The translations under genes were made by a program, and so were the position numbers. Shown in pieces: positions 1 to 11,649 of a stretch of DNA of 64,000 nucleotides (positions are counted from its first letter, which is position 1; the number at the start of each line of letters is the position of its first letter). The notes under the pieces are model-generated. The model searched no databases. It had not been told where the DNA came from and saw only the letters and a list, made by a program, of their open reading frames with translations. Source of the DNA: Laguncularia racemosa (lineage: Eukaryota > Streptophyta > Magnoliopsida > Myrtales > Combretaceae); the NCBI GenBank assembly GCA_037954665.1, contig JBBMOL010000073.1:2108001-2172000 (forward strand), read 5' to 3'.

Positions 1-1385
1 CCACCTGCCTTTGAATCTCTTTTGTCTCTTTCGGATTGGCTCTATAAGCGGGTCTATTAGGGATTATTGACCTTGGAATGAAATCAATCCGGTGTTCAAT
101 ACATCTTAGAGGAGGTAATCCATTTAGAATGTCCTTGGGAAATAAATCTTCAAATTCCTACAGTAAATACACAACCACACTAGGTAAAGAGGGGTTAAGA
201 TCATTAGTTGAAAAATAGACATCCTTGTACAAAAGTACAAGTAATTGTTACCTCGCCAACATAGCTCTCTTAATATCTCATTTTGTAGCAAAAGCACTCA
301 CTTTCTTAATGCTCTCTTCACTGCTTTCCCCACTCTTTTGTACATACTCTCTCTTTTTATCACTCTTTCCTTTTTCTGGTGTACTCACTTTGTTTTCTGT
401 CAATTTGCACTCTTTCACTATCTTAACTTGATCCTCATATGCCTCTAAAGATTTGAGAGGTGTTAGCATAATGAGTCGGTTATTCATTACAAGTTTGTAC
501 ACATTTTTATACCCATCATGAGTGACCTTCTTATTAAACTGCTATGGGTGCCCCACAAGGAGATGTCTAGCATGCATTGGTGCCACATCACAAAATACCT
601 CATCCTTGTAGTTGCCAATGGAAAATACAACTACAACTTACTTTGTCACTTTAACTTCACCACATTCATTTAACCTTTGTAGCTTATATGGCCGAAGATG
701 CTTTAATGTAGGTAGATGCAATTTCTCAACCATCAAAGAACTTGCAACATTTATGCAACTACCACTATCGATAATCATGCTACATACTTTACCACTCACA
801 TGGCACTTAGTATAGAAGATATGCTCACACTATTCATCATCATTATCTTCCTTAGGTTGTATGTTTATAGCACGCCTAGTGACCAACATCTCTCCTTTCA
901 CAAGACCCACTATATCAACATCACTACATTCTTCCAATGGTGGCATCTCTTCCTCAGTTGAGCTGATACTCTTTACATCACCATTATCTAAAATAACCAT
1001 AACCCTCTTGTTCGGACACTAAGATGCAATGTGCCCCAATCCTTGACACTTGAAACACTTAATATCATGTGCTATAGTAGAGGATTTAAGTTCAGTTTTA
1101 CCTCTAGGATAGACAATTGGTTCCTTACTCTTTACATCCGCCTTTTGCTTGTATGCATCCTTGTTATTTTGCCAGATTGTCTTCCCTGAAGAGCTAGAAG
1201 CAAAGCTATACCTAAAGGTACCCTTATACTTTAACTGCCTCTCCGCCTTAATAGCCTTATGTAATAATTCCTCCATCTCCACATAATAATGTAACTCCAC
1301 AATATTAGCTATCTCTCTATTTAGGCCATTGAAAAATTTAGCCATTGTTGCCTCACGATCTTCTTCTATGTTAGCCCAAATCATA
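1..1385 (-). pseudogene. R1 chromovirus gag C-terminus, protease and start of RT (broken by R2)
   Basis: This is the 3'-ward part of a Ty3/gypsy polyprotein read right to left. The piece at 1384-1019 shows the end of the capsid-like gag domain (EEDREATMAKF) and one CCHC zinc knuckle beginning CFKCQGLGHIAS, which would bind element RNA. Lower coordinates hold the retropepsin region, a lysine/glutamate-rich linker (502-278) and, at 1-180, sequence matching the N-terminal RT segment of R6. Stop codons and frame changes interrupt it, so no full protein is made. The RT catalytic core lies off the left edge. The gag frame resumes at 4687 once R2 and one TSD copy are removed, which proves that R2 split this gene. 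Assignment to a CRM-like chromovirus is by similarity of motifs to R6 and is an inference. Confidence 0.85.
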
Positions 1386-2115
1386 TGACACGATTTTTTC
1401 TATGAAAATCAAATGATACACAATCCTTCTATGCAAATGAAATCGTCAATAACAATTAAATGTTACGAATTTTAGGGTTTTTGGATTTTGGTACTAACGA
1501 AATAAAAACAAGGATATAGATAAAATTACCAATCTATAGATGCCAAGAATGATAAAATTAAACTGATTCGCAATCAAATCATATAATGATAAGGACCACG
1601 TTCTATAAATCAATCACTAAGGTTAAAGAATTCCAAGAATTCAATAACAATGCTCACCACAAATTCTATAGGAACCAAGAATTTGATAAGAACAATAAGA
1701 ATAAAGTGAAATCAATTCTCAATATTCAAGAATCTCCAAAGAGGATTCACACACACTCAAAGTGTTTTTGTTTTCAACCAAAATAACATCTGTTCTAAAA
1801 AAACCCTAAAGACGACTATATATATCATCCTAAAAAAATTGTGAGAAGCCATTTAAGGCCGGCCAAAAGCTGGCGGCTTACTTATATAAGCTAGCATCAA
1901 AGGCCGGCGACCTACTTTATAAGCTGGCACCAAGGCCGACGGCCTTGGAACTAATTTGGCCGCCTTTATTCAAGGCCTGCTTAAGGCTGGCCGAACTTCG
2001 CCTTAGGTCCTCCCGACGCTTATGTCCTCTTTTTTTGGACCCCGTACTGCCACCTATAACTCGAATTGACTTTGATTTCTTTGGTGCTCGTATCTTAGCT
2101 CTTGGAATCGTATCA
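1386..2115 (-). repeat. R2 3' LTR
   Basis: This 730-bp LTR is the left copy and is transcriptionally 3'. It starts TGACACGATTTTT and ends TATCA on the plus strand. It carries a GC-rich block of GGCCGGC-type repeats at about 1855-1975, and the TATA-like sequence lies near 1815-1830 on the minus strand. Compared with the copy at 3955-4686 it shows scattered single-base differences, so the insertion is not very recent. Confidence 0.93.
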
Positions 2116-2126
2116 TTCCCTCCATG
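2116..2126 (-). other. R2 polypurine tract
   Basis: On the minus strand the sequence ATGGAGGGAA sits directly upstream of the 3' LTR start TGATACG. It is the expected primer site for plus-strand DNA synthesis. It is also in frame with the upstream coding sequence, where it encodes part of the peptide FQHGGND, so the pol-type frame runs through the tract and into the LTR. Confidence 0.75.
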
Positions 2127-3676
2127 TTGAAAACGATTCAACCTCGAATCTGTATCGTCCATCCTGCTAGACCACATAAACAGACTCCTCTTTCCCTTGG
2201 GCTTCTTAAGGCAAATCAACCTTTTTGTTGTACCTCAATTGGACTCATAGGAAGAAGCTTGTATGCCTTGCCCTGTTGCTGAATGGTATACTCATTGGTG
2301 TATCCATCATACTTAGCTCTGAGGTCATACTGCCAAGGTCTTCCAAGGATCAAATGTGTAGCTTCCATGGGAACTACATCACAAACAATCTCGTCAGTAT
2401 AATCACCAATAAGTAATGGAACACGAACCTATTTATGTACATAAACAGCTCCCTATGGACTCAACCAATGAAGTGCATAAGGTCTTGGATGCTGCTCCAC
2501 CTGTAAACCCAACTTAGTAACCCAGCTTGCTGAAGCAACATTAGTGCAACTGCCTGTGTCAACCACAATCAAATAAGTCTTCCCCTGCACCATGCCTTGG
2601 ATATGAAATAAATTGGCTATCTGATTAGGAACAGCTTCATCCTGCTTAACCATTAGCAAGTCTCCCTATACTGGATTCGCTATAATGTCTTCATCTTCCT
2701 CACTCTCAACTTTGTCACCCTTTATGACCATAACCCTTTTATTAGGACATTGAGAAGCAATATGGCCAAGTCCTAAACACTTAAAACATTTTATATCCCT
2801 GCTCTTCTTTTGTTGTGTTTGGTCAATAGCCTCATTAGTGACTACCTTTCCCTTTTCCTTCCTTTCCTTCTCCCTCTCACCATCATCTGACTTATGGTGG
2901 TGATATGATTTCTGATCCCGCCTGTGCTGATGCCGCTCAACCCGACTGGCTAATTTAATCACATCCTCTAGAGTCTGATAATGCTAGAGTTCCACTACAT
3001 TGGCAATGTCCATCTTCAACCCATTGATGAAACGAGCTATGATTTATCTAATGATTCCCTAATATCACACCTTGCCATTAGTGTCTCAAACTCCTTCACA
3101 TACTCTTTTATGCTTTTCTTACCCTGCCTCAAGGATTGCAACTCCATCAGCATCTCTTATTTATAGTAATTTAGCACAAATATACATCTCATCAACCTTT
3201 TCATCAATGCCTATGAACGCACTTTCTCCTCATCCGCCCTACGTCTCTTAGTTTGTAATTTATCCCACCACAGTCTGGCATATTCAGAGAATGCTAAAGA
3301 CGCCATCTTCACCTTCATGCACTCATCCCACTCATAACAGTCAAACACCTTCTCAACCAGTGGCACCCAGTCTAGGAATTCCTCTAATTTACTACTACCA
3401 GTGAAAGGTGGAATTTTCAGCTTTATGTTTTCAATCCCCTTACGCCTGTCATCATTGTTTCCTCTCCTACTCCTTTCACTATGAGCATCAGAATCATCAC
3501 TAGAATGTCTCCTCCTAATTCCTGCACCACTATGGCTTCTCCTTAACCTTTAATCTCTCCATAATCAATCTAATATTTTCTTAGATTTGATTGAACTCAG
3601 CTCTAGTCACAACCTCACCCCCATTATCAGCATCATTCCCATTGTTGTTGTTATGAAAACTTCCATGCGATGACAT
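2116..3676 (-). pseudogene. R2 gag-protease remnant
   Basis: The gag start is the minus-strand ATG at 3674-3676, whose product opens MSSHGSFHNNNNGN. Stops appear within the first 40 codons. A CCHC knuckle (CFKCLGLGHIASQC) lies at about 2790-2740. The retropepsin active-site region VVDTGSCTNVAS follows at about 2570-2535, with an intact D-T-G triad. The downstream part ends with the family tail DSRLNRFQHGGND at the polypurine tract. No RT, RNase H or integrase lies between protease and tail, so about 3 kb has been lost compared with R6. Gag is broken by several stops. The protease segment reads well over more than 60 residues. Confidence 0.8.
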
Positions 3677-3940
3677 CTCTACCAATCAAAATTTCAACAA
3701 AGATATTCACAAAAACCCAATTCTCAACAACAACCCCAAACACCAATTTACAGCAATTCAACATCCAACAATTGAATTCAGCAAAGATATTCACAAAAAA
3801 CCCCAAATTTTCCAACCAATGGCAGTATTGAATTAAAACTACAATTGAATTGAGATTCAACAGCCTTACCGATTAAACCCGCGTCGATTATCAAATTCCA
3901 CCAACCTTCACTCTGATTTAACCCACGTTGATTCACCTTG
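3677..3940 (-). other. R2 untranslated leader
   Basis: This AT-rich leader lies between the PBS and the gag start on the minus strand. It holds a short imperfect duplication (about 3690-3720 and 3780-3815, both containing AAAGATATTCACAAAAA). I see no gene in it. Confidence 0.6.
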
Positions 3941-3952
3941 GCTCTGATACTA
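3941..3952 (-). other. R2 primer-binding site (initiator Met-tRNA type)
   Basis: The minus strand reads TAGTATCAGAGC two bases inside the 5' LTR. It differs at one base from the TGGTATCAGAGC typical of plant elements primed by initiator Met-tRNA. Confidence 0.85.
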
Positions 3953-3954
3953 AA

Positions 3955-4686
3955 TGACACGATTTTTGCTATGAAAATCAAATGATGCGCAATCCTTCCA
4001 CGCAAATGAAATCGTTAATAACAATCAAATGTTATGAATTTTAGGTTTTCTACATTTTGGTACTAACAAATAAAAACAAGGATATGGATAAAATTACCAA
4101 TCTATAGATGCCAAGATTGATAAAATTAAACTGATTCGCAATCAAATCATAGAATGATAGGGACCATGTTCTATAAATCAATCACTAAGGTTAAAGAATT
4201 CCAAGAATTCAATAACAATGCTCGCCACAAATTTTATAGGAACCAAGAATTTGATAAGAACAACAAGAATAAAGTGAAATCAATTCTCAATATTCAAGAA
4301 TCTCTAAAGAGGATTCGAACACACTCAAAGTGTTTTTGTTTTCAACCAAAATAACATCTGTTCTTGAAAAAAACCCTAAAGATGACTATTTATATCATCC
4401 TAAAAAAATTGTGTGAGGCCATTCAAGGCCGGCCAAAGGCCAGCGGCCTACTTATATAAGCCGGCATCAAAGGCCAGCGGCCTACTTTATAAGCAGACAC
4501 CAAGGCCGGCGGCCTTGGAACTAATTTGGCTAGCCTTTATTCAAGGCCGACTTAAGGCTGGCCGAACTTCGCCTTGGGTCCTCCCAACGCTTATGTCCTC
4601 TTTTTTTGGACCCCGTACTGCCACCTATAGCTCGAATTGACTTTGATTTCTTTGGTACTCGTATCTTAGCTCTTGGAATCATATCA
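3955..4686 (-). repeat. R2 5' LTR
   Basis: This 732-bp LTR is the promoter-bearing copy. On the minus strand a TATA-like sequence (reverse complement of CTATTTATAT at about 4386-4395) lies just downstream of a GC-rich array of AAGGCCGGC/GGCGGCC repeats at 4427-4550. Its right end abuts TSD copy TCATA (4687-4691). Confidence 0.93.
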
Positions 4687-5270
4687 TCATAGCTACCTCC
4701 ATCTCTTTGTAAAAATCCTCAACACTCATGGAACCTTAGTCAACCCTTGCAACTTTCTATACAAGTCCCTATAGTAGTGACTAAGTATAAATCTTTTTCT
4801 CATTACTACCTTCATCTCTTCCCATGACCTAATTGGTCTCTCCCCAATTCTTCACCTACTAACTACAAGTTGATCCCACCAAATGCTAGCATAATCGGTG
4901 AACTCAACTATTGCTAGTTTAACCTTCTTCTCCTCAACATAATTATGACAATCAAATACATATTCTACTTTCCTTTCCTACTCCAAATACAACTCAAGGT
5001 CATTTTTCCCTTGAAAAATAGGAATTTTCATCTTAATGCTTCCCAAATTACTATCTTGTCTTTGAACAACCCTTGTACCTCTCCTAAAACTAGTCAGCCC
5101 AACATCAGACTCCTCATCTTCCCCCTCCTTATCTATAATCCTTTGGAAAGACTTATGCTTAGAAGGAGATTCAAGATCATCTAACCTTCTATTCAAAAGT
5201 TTAAATTGATCTTGGACTGCCTTCATAAACAACTTCATATCGGAATCCACCTTATCTCATCTACTATTCA
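4687..5270 (-). pseudogene. R1 gag N-terminal part
   Basis: This is the 5' part of the R1 gag gene. The longest open piece (5250-4978) begins MDSDMKLFMKAV and contains the motif IKMKIPIFQGKNDLELYLE. That matches the IKMKIPPFQGKNDPEAYLEWEKKVE segment of R6 gag in order and spacing. Downstream the frame reads into KEMEVAM and then, across the R2 insertion, into the fragment at 1384. A slightly earlier ATG near 5270 is followed by a stop within five codons, so the original start is lost or the gene is decayed. It is a capsid-like gag of the chromovirus type with several stops. Confidence 0.8.
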
Positions 5271-5770
5271 TGTTTTCACAACCTGCAATGAGTTTGTTAG
5301 TAACAAAATACTTTTCCTCTCAAACTCTCCCTCATGTGTTTACACTAAAAAATACGGATTCAAATAACTTGTGTTTCACTTAATTAATTTTTTTTATCCA
5401 ATAAACTTCTCCTTACAAGCTCTTTAACAAGAACCTTATCGATGACCCTACCAGACAGTAAGTAAAGACAAAGTAATACTAAGAACAGGGGAATAACTCT
5501 ATCTAATCAATCCAATAGGGAATTTCGTGACAAGCCCCTTTTTTTTATATGAATTTCTTTTCTTCTTCTTCTTCTTTTTTAACTCTTTAAACATAATTAA
5601 CAGTGTAGACTAATGGCAATGTATCAAATCAAATGAAGAATACTAACAAGATGATTTTTTTTTTATGAACAAGAACAATAACGATAATCAAAACTCAAAG
5701 GATTAAATTAATGAAAGACAACAATGCAATAATCAAAGAATAGATAAACACCCGATTTCCAAGAGCCAAA
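5271..5770 (-). other. R1 leader between PBS and gag
   Basis: This is an AT-rich 5' leader with homopolymer runs (T9 near 5540, TTC repeats near 5555-5580, T8 near 5655). No coding sequence is recognisable. The homopolymer-rich leader resembles those of R6 and R10. Confidence 0.55.
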
Positions 5771-5782
5771 GCTTTGGTACCA
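5771..5782 (-). other. R1 primer-binding site (decayed)
   Basis: The minus strand reads TGGTACCAAAGC two bases inside the LTR edge at 5785. This differs at two positions from the canonical initiator Met-tRNA PBS. R7 and R3 show the related form TGGTATCAAAGC. Confidence 0.7.
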
Positions 5783-5784
5783 AA

Positions 5785-6530
5785 TGATGTGAAACTTAGG
5801 TTGAGACATTCCTAGAACCCCATTGGATGGAAAAGAAACCTTAGAATCATCTTGAAATCAAGCAATGAAACTTGACCTTAATTCATAATATCGAATTAAA
5901 ACCAAAGCTATAATAGGATTTTGATCGCCACAAGTCACCTTGATAAGATTAGTTAGAGTTCTTGATGAAGAACAAAGAAGGATTTTTCCTTTAATTTCAT
6001 GAACCAAAAATTTGTTTTTCATATCCCCCAAAGACTATTTATAGTCTACAAATAAAGGGCAAATTACAAAAGAAATCATAAGATGGAGAAATAAAGGCTG
6101 GCATCTTAAGCTAATGGCCTATAATCTAGGTCGACTAAGTAGGCCAACGACCTAAATTCCTAAAATTGGTGGCTTTTATTCTAGGCTGGCAGCCTAAGTC
6201 CCCAATGTCGGTAGCTTTCTTCCACTCCCAAGCGCCCTTCAATATCTTCTAAGTAATGACATCCTTGAAGCTTAAAGTTTTCCATTTGCTAAGGTTGCTC
6301 TAGTCTTTGATCTTCATTACTATTGTTGGAGATACTTGATAAATGGAAAATGATCTCTTCATCTCTTGGATTACTTAACCACAATGCTTGGTCTAGACGA
6401 TCTTGAACAAGCCTATTCAAAGCTTGCTCCATGCGTTTTGCTCTTGCCCTTATCATTGGTCTTCCAAGTCATTCCAATGGATCATTAGAAAGAGTTGGTG
6501 CAAGTTGATTCCCATCATCTGCACTCCCTT
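5785..6530 (-). repeat. R1 5' LTR (right edge approximate)
   Basis: The LTR begins TGATGTGAAAC next to the PBS. A TATA-like sequence (plus-strand CTATTTATAG at 6034-6043) lies about 60 bp from a block of GGC/GCC-rich repeats at about 6098-6205, the same layout as in R2 and R7. The right edge cannot be fixed because the partner LTR is outside the window. R3 gag sequence is recognisable from about 6540 on, which limits the LTR to about 740 bp. Confidence 0.65.
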
Positions 6531-6539
6531 AATTCATGA

Positions 6540-7333
6540 GGCTCATATTACGTGGTGCATCTGATAGTAGGTGCTCTTGTAGGAAGTGCTAAAGGCACTG
6601 GTTTAATATGTAGAGGAGGGGTTGTAGTACTCTTTGATCTACTTTAGAATATATGGGGTCTCTTGCCCTTATCTTACCTCATCACACTTGAGGTGGGTCT
6701 CTTACCTAAAGTTATCCCTACTTAGCGGTTCCTCTACTCCTCTATCCTTCTTTTGCTCTATTTTAAGTACTTGACCTTATTAACCACTTCAACATATGTA
6801 GTTAGTTGAAAGGCCCTAACTTCATGTTAGAGATTTAGCTCCAATCCCCTTAGAAATTATCTAGCCCTAGATTTATCATTGGTACAAACATTCTCAATTA
6901 GGAATTGAATTAAGCAATTCAATTTTGCCTTATATTCTTCCACTGTCCTATTTCCTCATTCATAGTTATAATATTCATTCTCCATTCCATCTTTAGAACT
7001 ACTAGGGAAATATCTATAATAGAATAGTTCCTTTAATACGTCTAATTCATACACTCTACTACCAATTTGGGAATTGACACCCACCATTTGCTACAGTCCC
7101 CTTTAGCAAAAATGCAACATAGTTCACCTTCCTACCTTTAGTTATCTGGAAGGCAACAAATGTTTTCTCAATCTCTTATACTCAATCATCTACTTCAATT
7201 GTGTCATCCACGTTAGGGTTGAAATCCTTTGCCACCCTAATGAACCTATTAAAGCTTATTTTTTCATTTGAAGTTTTATTCTGTAGGACATGGTAGACTT
7301 GATGTTGTTGTGCCAAAAACCCCACTAAGTTCT
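6540..7333 (-). pseudogene. R3 gag, central and C-terminal part (split by R4)
   Basis: Reading the minus strand with frame changes gives a recognisable gag. A segment near 7320-7080 resembles the start of the capsid domain (NVDDTIEVDD). A later segment near 6960-6750 resembles the sequence of other plant gag proteins running from an EEYKAKL-type helix to a RARxFLRGLE-type helix. None of it stays open for more than about 60 codons. The 5' end of the gene lies at 33565-33709. With R4 and one TSD copy removed, the reading frame joins without a shift, so R4 inserted in this gene. R3 is older than all the other elements that interrupt it. Confidence 0.7.
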
Positions 7334-8908
7334 TGATAACATCATATTATCTCAGGGTTTATCTTGTGATTTGGAGGTTGTTATTGTTAAATTTGAAAAC
7401 AAATCACCAAGATAAAGATACTGAAGTGCTTGTATTTTGATATTTTAGCAATCAATGGAATCAAATAGGAAAAGAGTGCATTAGGAGCTAAAAACATGAA
7501 GAAATGAAGAAAATCAGTAGGCAAGGGATAACACACGGCCGTGGGAAGAGGCTGGAACCAAAAGAAATGGAGTTTGCAAATTGCTGAGGAGCCTATGGGG
7601 TGAGACCATGGCCGTGCCTCATGTGGTGGTGGCAACACCACTTATCACACGGTCATGCCTCATGTGGTGGAACACCTGCGAAAAATGCCAAGGAGCCTAT
7701 GGGGTGAGACCACGACCGTGCCTCATGTGGTGGTGGCAACACCACTTATCACACGACCGTGCCTCATGTGCTGGAACACCTGCGAAAAATGCGACTTTTC
7801 ATTTTCCTGACTGTTTTTATATATTCCTTTGAGAAGAAACAAGTGGGGGGATTTTTGGCAATTTTCAGTTTTCAGACTTTTGTTCTTTGAGGGAATATTT
7901 CATTTTGATAACAAGAATAAGAGATTGAAACAAGTTTTCCTTATGATCAATTGAGAAGTATTTATAGTTGGCCTTGGGAAGTGGTCTTTAGAGTTTTGTG
8001 TTTGAATTCTCTCCAACTTTATCACAAAATTAGTGATTTCTGATCTTTATTTATTTATGCAATTTTGTGACTTATGTTTATATTATTCATGAATTCTCTC
8101 AAATATTCCATTGTAACTTGTGCATTCATTGTTAAATCTATGGCTGGCTAGATTCAATTGGTGGGAAGAAGAATGAAACCCTAGATTGCTAAAGTGATAA
8201 TTGTAGTCATGTTATTAGATTAAGGTATTTGTGGATTATTCATAATTGCAATTCCTATAATTTCAATTGAAATTCTTAAAGGTTTTAATTGTTAGAAATT
8301 TTATCAATACGGGAGTTAAGATAGAATTTGTTAGGAACTCTTAATTGGATTAATATAACAAAGTGGAAGTGGCATTAATTAGTTGAATTAAGGTTTATCT
8401 GGAGTTTAAAGCAATGTTCTAATTAATTATCCACTAAGGAATTAGGGGTAATTGCATTAGGGCATTAGGCAATCATAGCACTGGAAAGTGTATGGATGTA
8501 ATTTATAATCCTTTGTTAATTAGAGATAAGGAAGTTGGCTAATTAATTGAAGGTTTATGGTTATAAACCCATTTGAATAACCATACATAGGTTACTCCAA
8601 ATAACATGATGGCAATTTGATTAGCATGCCTAGGGTGAATTCTTAATTCCCACCTTCTCAATTGAAAGGTTTATTTTATAATATTCTCATAGTTCTTGTT
8701 TGAGTAGATTTTATTTTAGTTTTAATTAAGTAGTTAAAAGGATCTTTCTTTGAATTGCCTAGATATCAGTAAAAATTATTATAGGTTTAGTAATCTCTTT
8801 AGTCCTCAAGGGATCGACACTCTACTCACCTATATATTACTTGATTTTAACCTAGTATACTTGCTAGGGAATTCACTACTCTTTTATATATACGGTTCAC
8901 AGTGATCA
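7334..8908 (+). repeat. R4 5' LTR
   Basis: This LTR is 1575 bp, starts TGATAACATC and ends GTGATCA. The 3' copy is 1526 bp. Most of the length difference falls in the repeat array at about 7570-7795. A TATA-like stretch at 7817-7825 follows that array. The rest is AT-rich with no gene. Confidence 0.93.
7570..7795 (+). repeat. Tandem CGGCCGTG-type array in the R4 5' LTR
   Basis: Two long units start GAGCCTATGGGGTGAGACCA and end AACACCTGCGAAAAATGC. Each contains two variants of the core ACGGCCGTG/ACGACCGTG followed by CCTCATGTGG. The array ends about 20 bp before the TATA-like sequence, where a U3 enhancer would lie. The 3' LTR has a shorter version at about 32285-32450. Confidence 0.85.
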
Positions 8909-8914
8909 AGTTTT

Positions 8915-8932
8915 TGGCGCCGTTGCCGGGGA
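8915..8932 (+). other. R4 primer-binding site (Asp-tRNA type)
   Basis: TGGCGCCGTTGCCGGGGA lies six bases after the 5' LTR. It matches the complement of the 3' end of plant Asp-tRNA, the usual primer of Athila elements. Confidence 0.88.
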
Positions 8933-9139
8933 CTATTAGATATTAGACTTCTTAGCTTTGTTGGTAATTTAGGCGCATTTTATTTTCATTTTATTGCATT
9001 TTATTGGATTTGGTCTTCTCTTCTCTTTGTTGGTGTGCATGCGAAGGAGTAGGAGTCTTGAACTTCTGCCTCTAGATACTGAGATTGAGCATACTTTCCT
9101 GCGTTTGAGAAGAGAGAACAGAAGAAGAGAAGAATTCGA

Positions 9140-10215
9140 GATGGCTAACGATAACAACAACAATTTGATGCAGGGTGCTACAAGAGCACTTCGCGAATAT
9201 ACAATGCCAACTGTTTCCGGTTCAGTGATCAGGAGACCTGCCATTCAGGCCAACAATTTTGAATTGAAACCGGCACTCATTCAAATGGTCCAAACAAGTC
9301 AATTTAGAGGATATCCAAATGAGAGCCCTGATGAACATATTGTTGTATTTCTCCAATATTGTAATACAGTGAAGATGAATAACGTTGCAGATGACGTTAC
9401 AAGATTGCAGATTTTTCCTTTCTCATTAAAGGATAAAGCTAGAGCTTGGTTTTATTCACTCCCACAAGAGTCCATTACTACCTGGGCTAATCTCTCATCT
9501 AAATTTCTAATGAGATTTTTCCCACCGGCCAGGACACAAAGGTTAAGAAGTGACATCACTAATTTCACAAAATTTAGTGGTGAATCACTTTATGAGGCTT
9601 GGAGAGATTTAAGGAGGCAATCAGAAAATGCCCACATCATGGATTGCCGGATAATTTACTTATTGAGATTTTTTACCTCAGCTTGGATGAGACATTGAAG
9701 TCTTTAGTTGATGCTGCATCTGGAGGTGCACTCATGGGCAAGACTTATGATGAAGTGAGTGCGTTGATAGAAGAAATGGCTTCTAGTGCCCACAATTGGA
9801 AAAATGAGAGAGGTAAAGATAGAGTGGCATCAATGAATGATAATGATGCTATTGCCCTTTTGACGGCTCAAATTTCAGCTCTCACTACCCAAGTAGGTAA
9901 ACTCACCTCATCATCTTCATTTAATGCAAATCAAGTTGCTCTTTGTGAGATTTACTCAGGGCCACATTTGACTCTTGAATGAATTCATGGAAAACCTTCA
10001 ACTTCTTCATCTGGTGAGCATGTGAATTATGTCAACAATTTCCAAAGGGGTAATATGGGACCTTATTCGAACACTTATAATCCAGGGTGGCGTAATCATC
10101 CAAATTTCTCATGGAAGAATGAGAATAACGCACTCAAACCACCACCTAGATTTTAAAAGCAAGGTCCCATTCAAAGTGCTCCTCCTCAGCAAAGTCAGTC
10201 TAGAATGAAGAACTC
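9140..10215 (+). pseudogene. R4 gag
   Basis: I take the ATG at 9140 (MANDNNNNLMQG) as the start because it opens the conserved Athila gag. An upstream in-frame ATG at 8994 lies in leader sequence. Recognisable parts are ANNFELKPALIQMVQ (residues about 35-50), DDVTRLQIFPFSLKDKARAWF and WANLSSKFLMRFFP. A single-base deletion near 9600 shifts the frame. The protein continues in another frame (9599-9982) with CPHHGLPDNLLIEIFY and AHNWKNERG, then meets a stop. The Athila-typical NPGWRNHPNFSWKN segment follows at 10075-10130 with another stop. Gag would form the particle that packages the RNA. This copy cannot. Confidence 0.85.
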
Positions 10216-11648
10216 ATGTTGAGCTATATGCAAAAGACTGACACCATGTTGCAAAATCAACAAGCCACAATTCGAAATTTAGAGAATCAAATTGGTCAGA
10301 TTTCGCAACAGTTGAGCAATAGACCATCTTGGTCTTTGCCTAGCAACACTGAGGAGAATCCAAAAGGTATCAATGCAATAATGTTGAGGAGTGGTAAAGA
10401 AGTGGAAAAATTGAACATAGATGTTCAATCAAAAGAAGCAAGTTCAAACAAAAATAAGGGGAAGAAAAAGGTAGAGGAACCAAAACAACAATCATCAGAG
10501 GTGAAGCCTTATGTTCCTCCTATACCTTTTCTAAGGAGATTGAAGCAACAGCAATTAGATTCCCAATTTGCTAAATTCATGGAGGTGTTTAAGAAACTTC
10601 AAATCAACATTCCTTTTGCGGAGGCACTCCAGCAAATTCCTTCATATGCTAAATTCATGAAAGAGCTTCTCACCAAAAAGCGAAGAATTGATGAGAATGA
10701 ACCTGTTATGCTTACAGGAGAATGTTCAATGATTCTTCAAAAGAACTTAACAAATATGCTAAGAAAACAAAGAGATTAGGGGAGTTTTACTGTTCCTTGC
10801 ACAATTGGAAATGTTTATTTTGATAAAGTTCTTATTGATTCAGGTGCAAGTATAAATTTGATGCCTTTCTCTATTTTCAAGAAATTGGGACTTGGAGATT
10901 GTAAGGAGACCCATGTCACCTTGCAACTTGCTGATAGAAGTATCAAATATCCAAGAGGTATTGTAGAGAATGTTCTTGTAAAAGTGGATAAGTTCTATTT
11001 TCTAGTTGATTTCATTATTCTAGAGATGGAAGAGGATAGAGAAGTGCCCATGATTCTTGGTCGACCATTCCTAGCAACAGGTAAAGCTCTAATTGATGTG
11101 GAACAAGGTAAGCTCACTTTAAGAGTTATGGATGAAGAAACAACTTTTAATTTCTATGAGGCTATGAAAAGGTTTGAAGAGTGTAAGTCTTGTTACATTA
11201 TTGAAAGTATTGATGAGCTTAATTCTGAGTCTTTTGAGGAGAAAGTAGGTTTGAACACAATAGAGTCGGTTCTTAGAGATCTCGATGGTTGGGATGATGA
11301 AGATGAGCCTGTAGAAGAATGTGTGGAACAAGTAGCTAAAATCAAGGCTCGATACTATGAGGAATTGGGCACAAGTGCAAAAAAATTAGTGCCATCTTTA
11401 ACACACCCTCCGGTGCTAGAACTTAAACCTTTACCTAGTCATTTAAAATATGCTTATTTGGAGATGGATGATACTTTGCCAATAATCATTTCTTCTTGTT
11501 TAACAGATGATCAAGAGCAACAACTCTTAGGATTTCTTAAGGAGCATAAGGAGGAAATAGGATGGACCATTGCAGATATCAAGGGAATCAACCCTCTAAT
11601 CTGTACCCATCGAATATTCCTAGAAGCTGAGTGTAAACCTATAGTTTA
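10216..11648 (+). pseudogene. R4 gag-pol linker and aspartic protease
   Basis: The piece at 10216-10779 is a lysine/glutamine-rich linker with the Athila motifs MLRSGKE and IPFAEALQQIPSYAKFMKELL. An in-frame TAG at 10777-10779 separates it from the protease. The protease begins with the active-site region LIDSGASINLMP (about 10831-10866) and continues through VPMILGRPFLATGKALIDVEQGKL, the conserved second half of retropepsin. The catalytic Asp-Ser-Gly is intact. The following acidic region leads toward RT and ends at a stop near 11647. Protease would cleave the polyprotein. The internal stops make this copy non-functional. Confidence 0.85.
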
Positions 11649-11649
11649 A

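Larger units (their letters stand above)
1386..4686 (-). mobile_element. R2: complete LTR retrotransposon insertion carrying gag-protease only (TSD TCATA)
   Basis: Two direct repeats of 730 and 732 bp (1386-2115 and 3955-4686) begin TG and end CA. They enclose only 1.84 kb. The 5-bp sequence TCATA occurs at 1381-1385 and again at 4687-4691, a perfect target-site duplication. The PBS lies beside the right LTR and a purine tract beside the left one, so the element is transcribed on the minus strand. The interior encodes gag, a zinc knuckle and a protease region, then goes directly to the polypurine tract. RT, RNase H and integrase are missing. It is therefore non-autonomous and would have needed enzymes from a relative. 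It sits inside the gag gene of R1. Confidence 0.93.
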
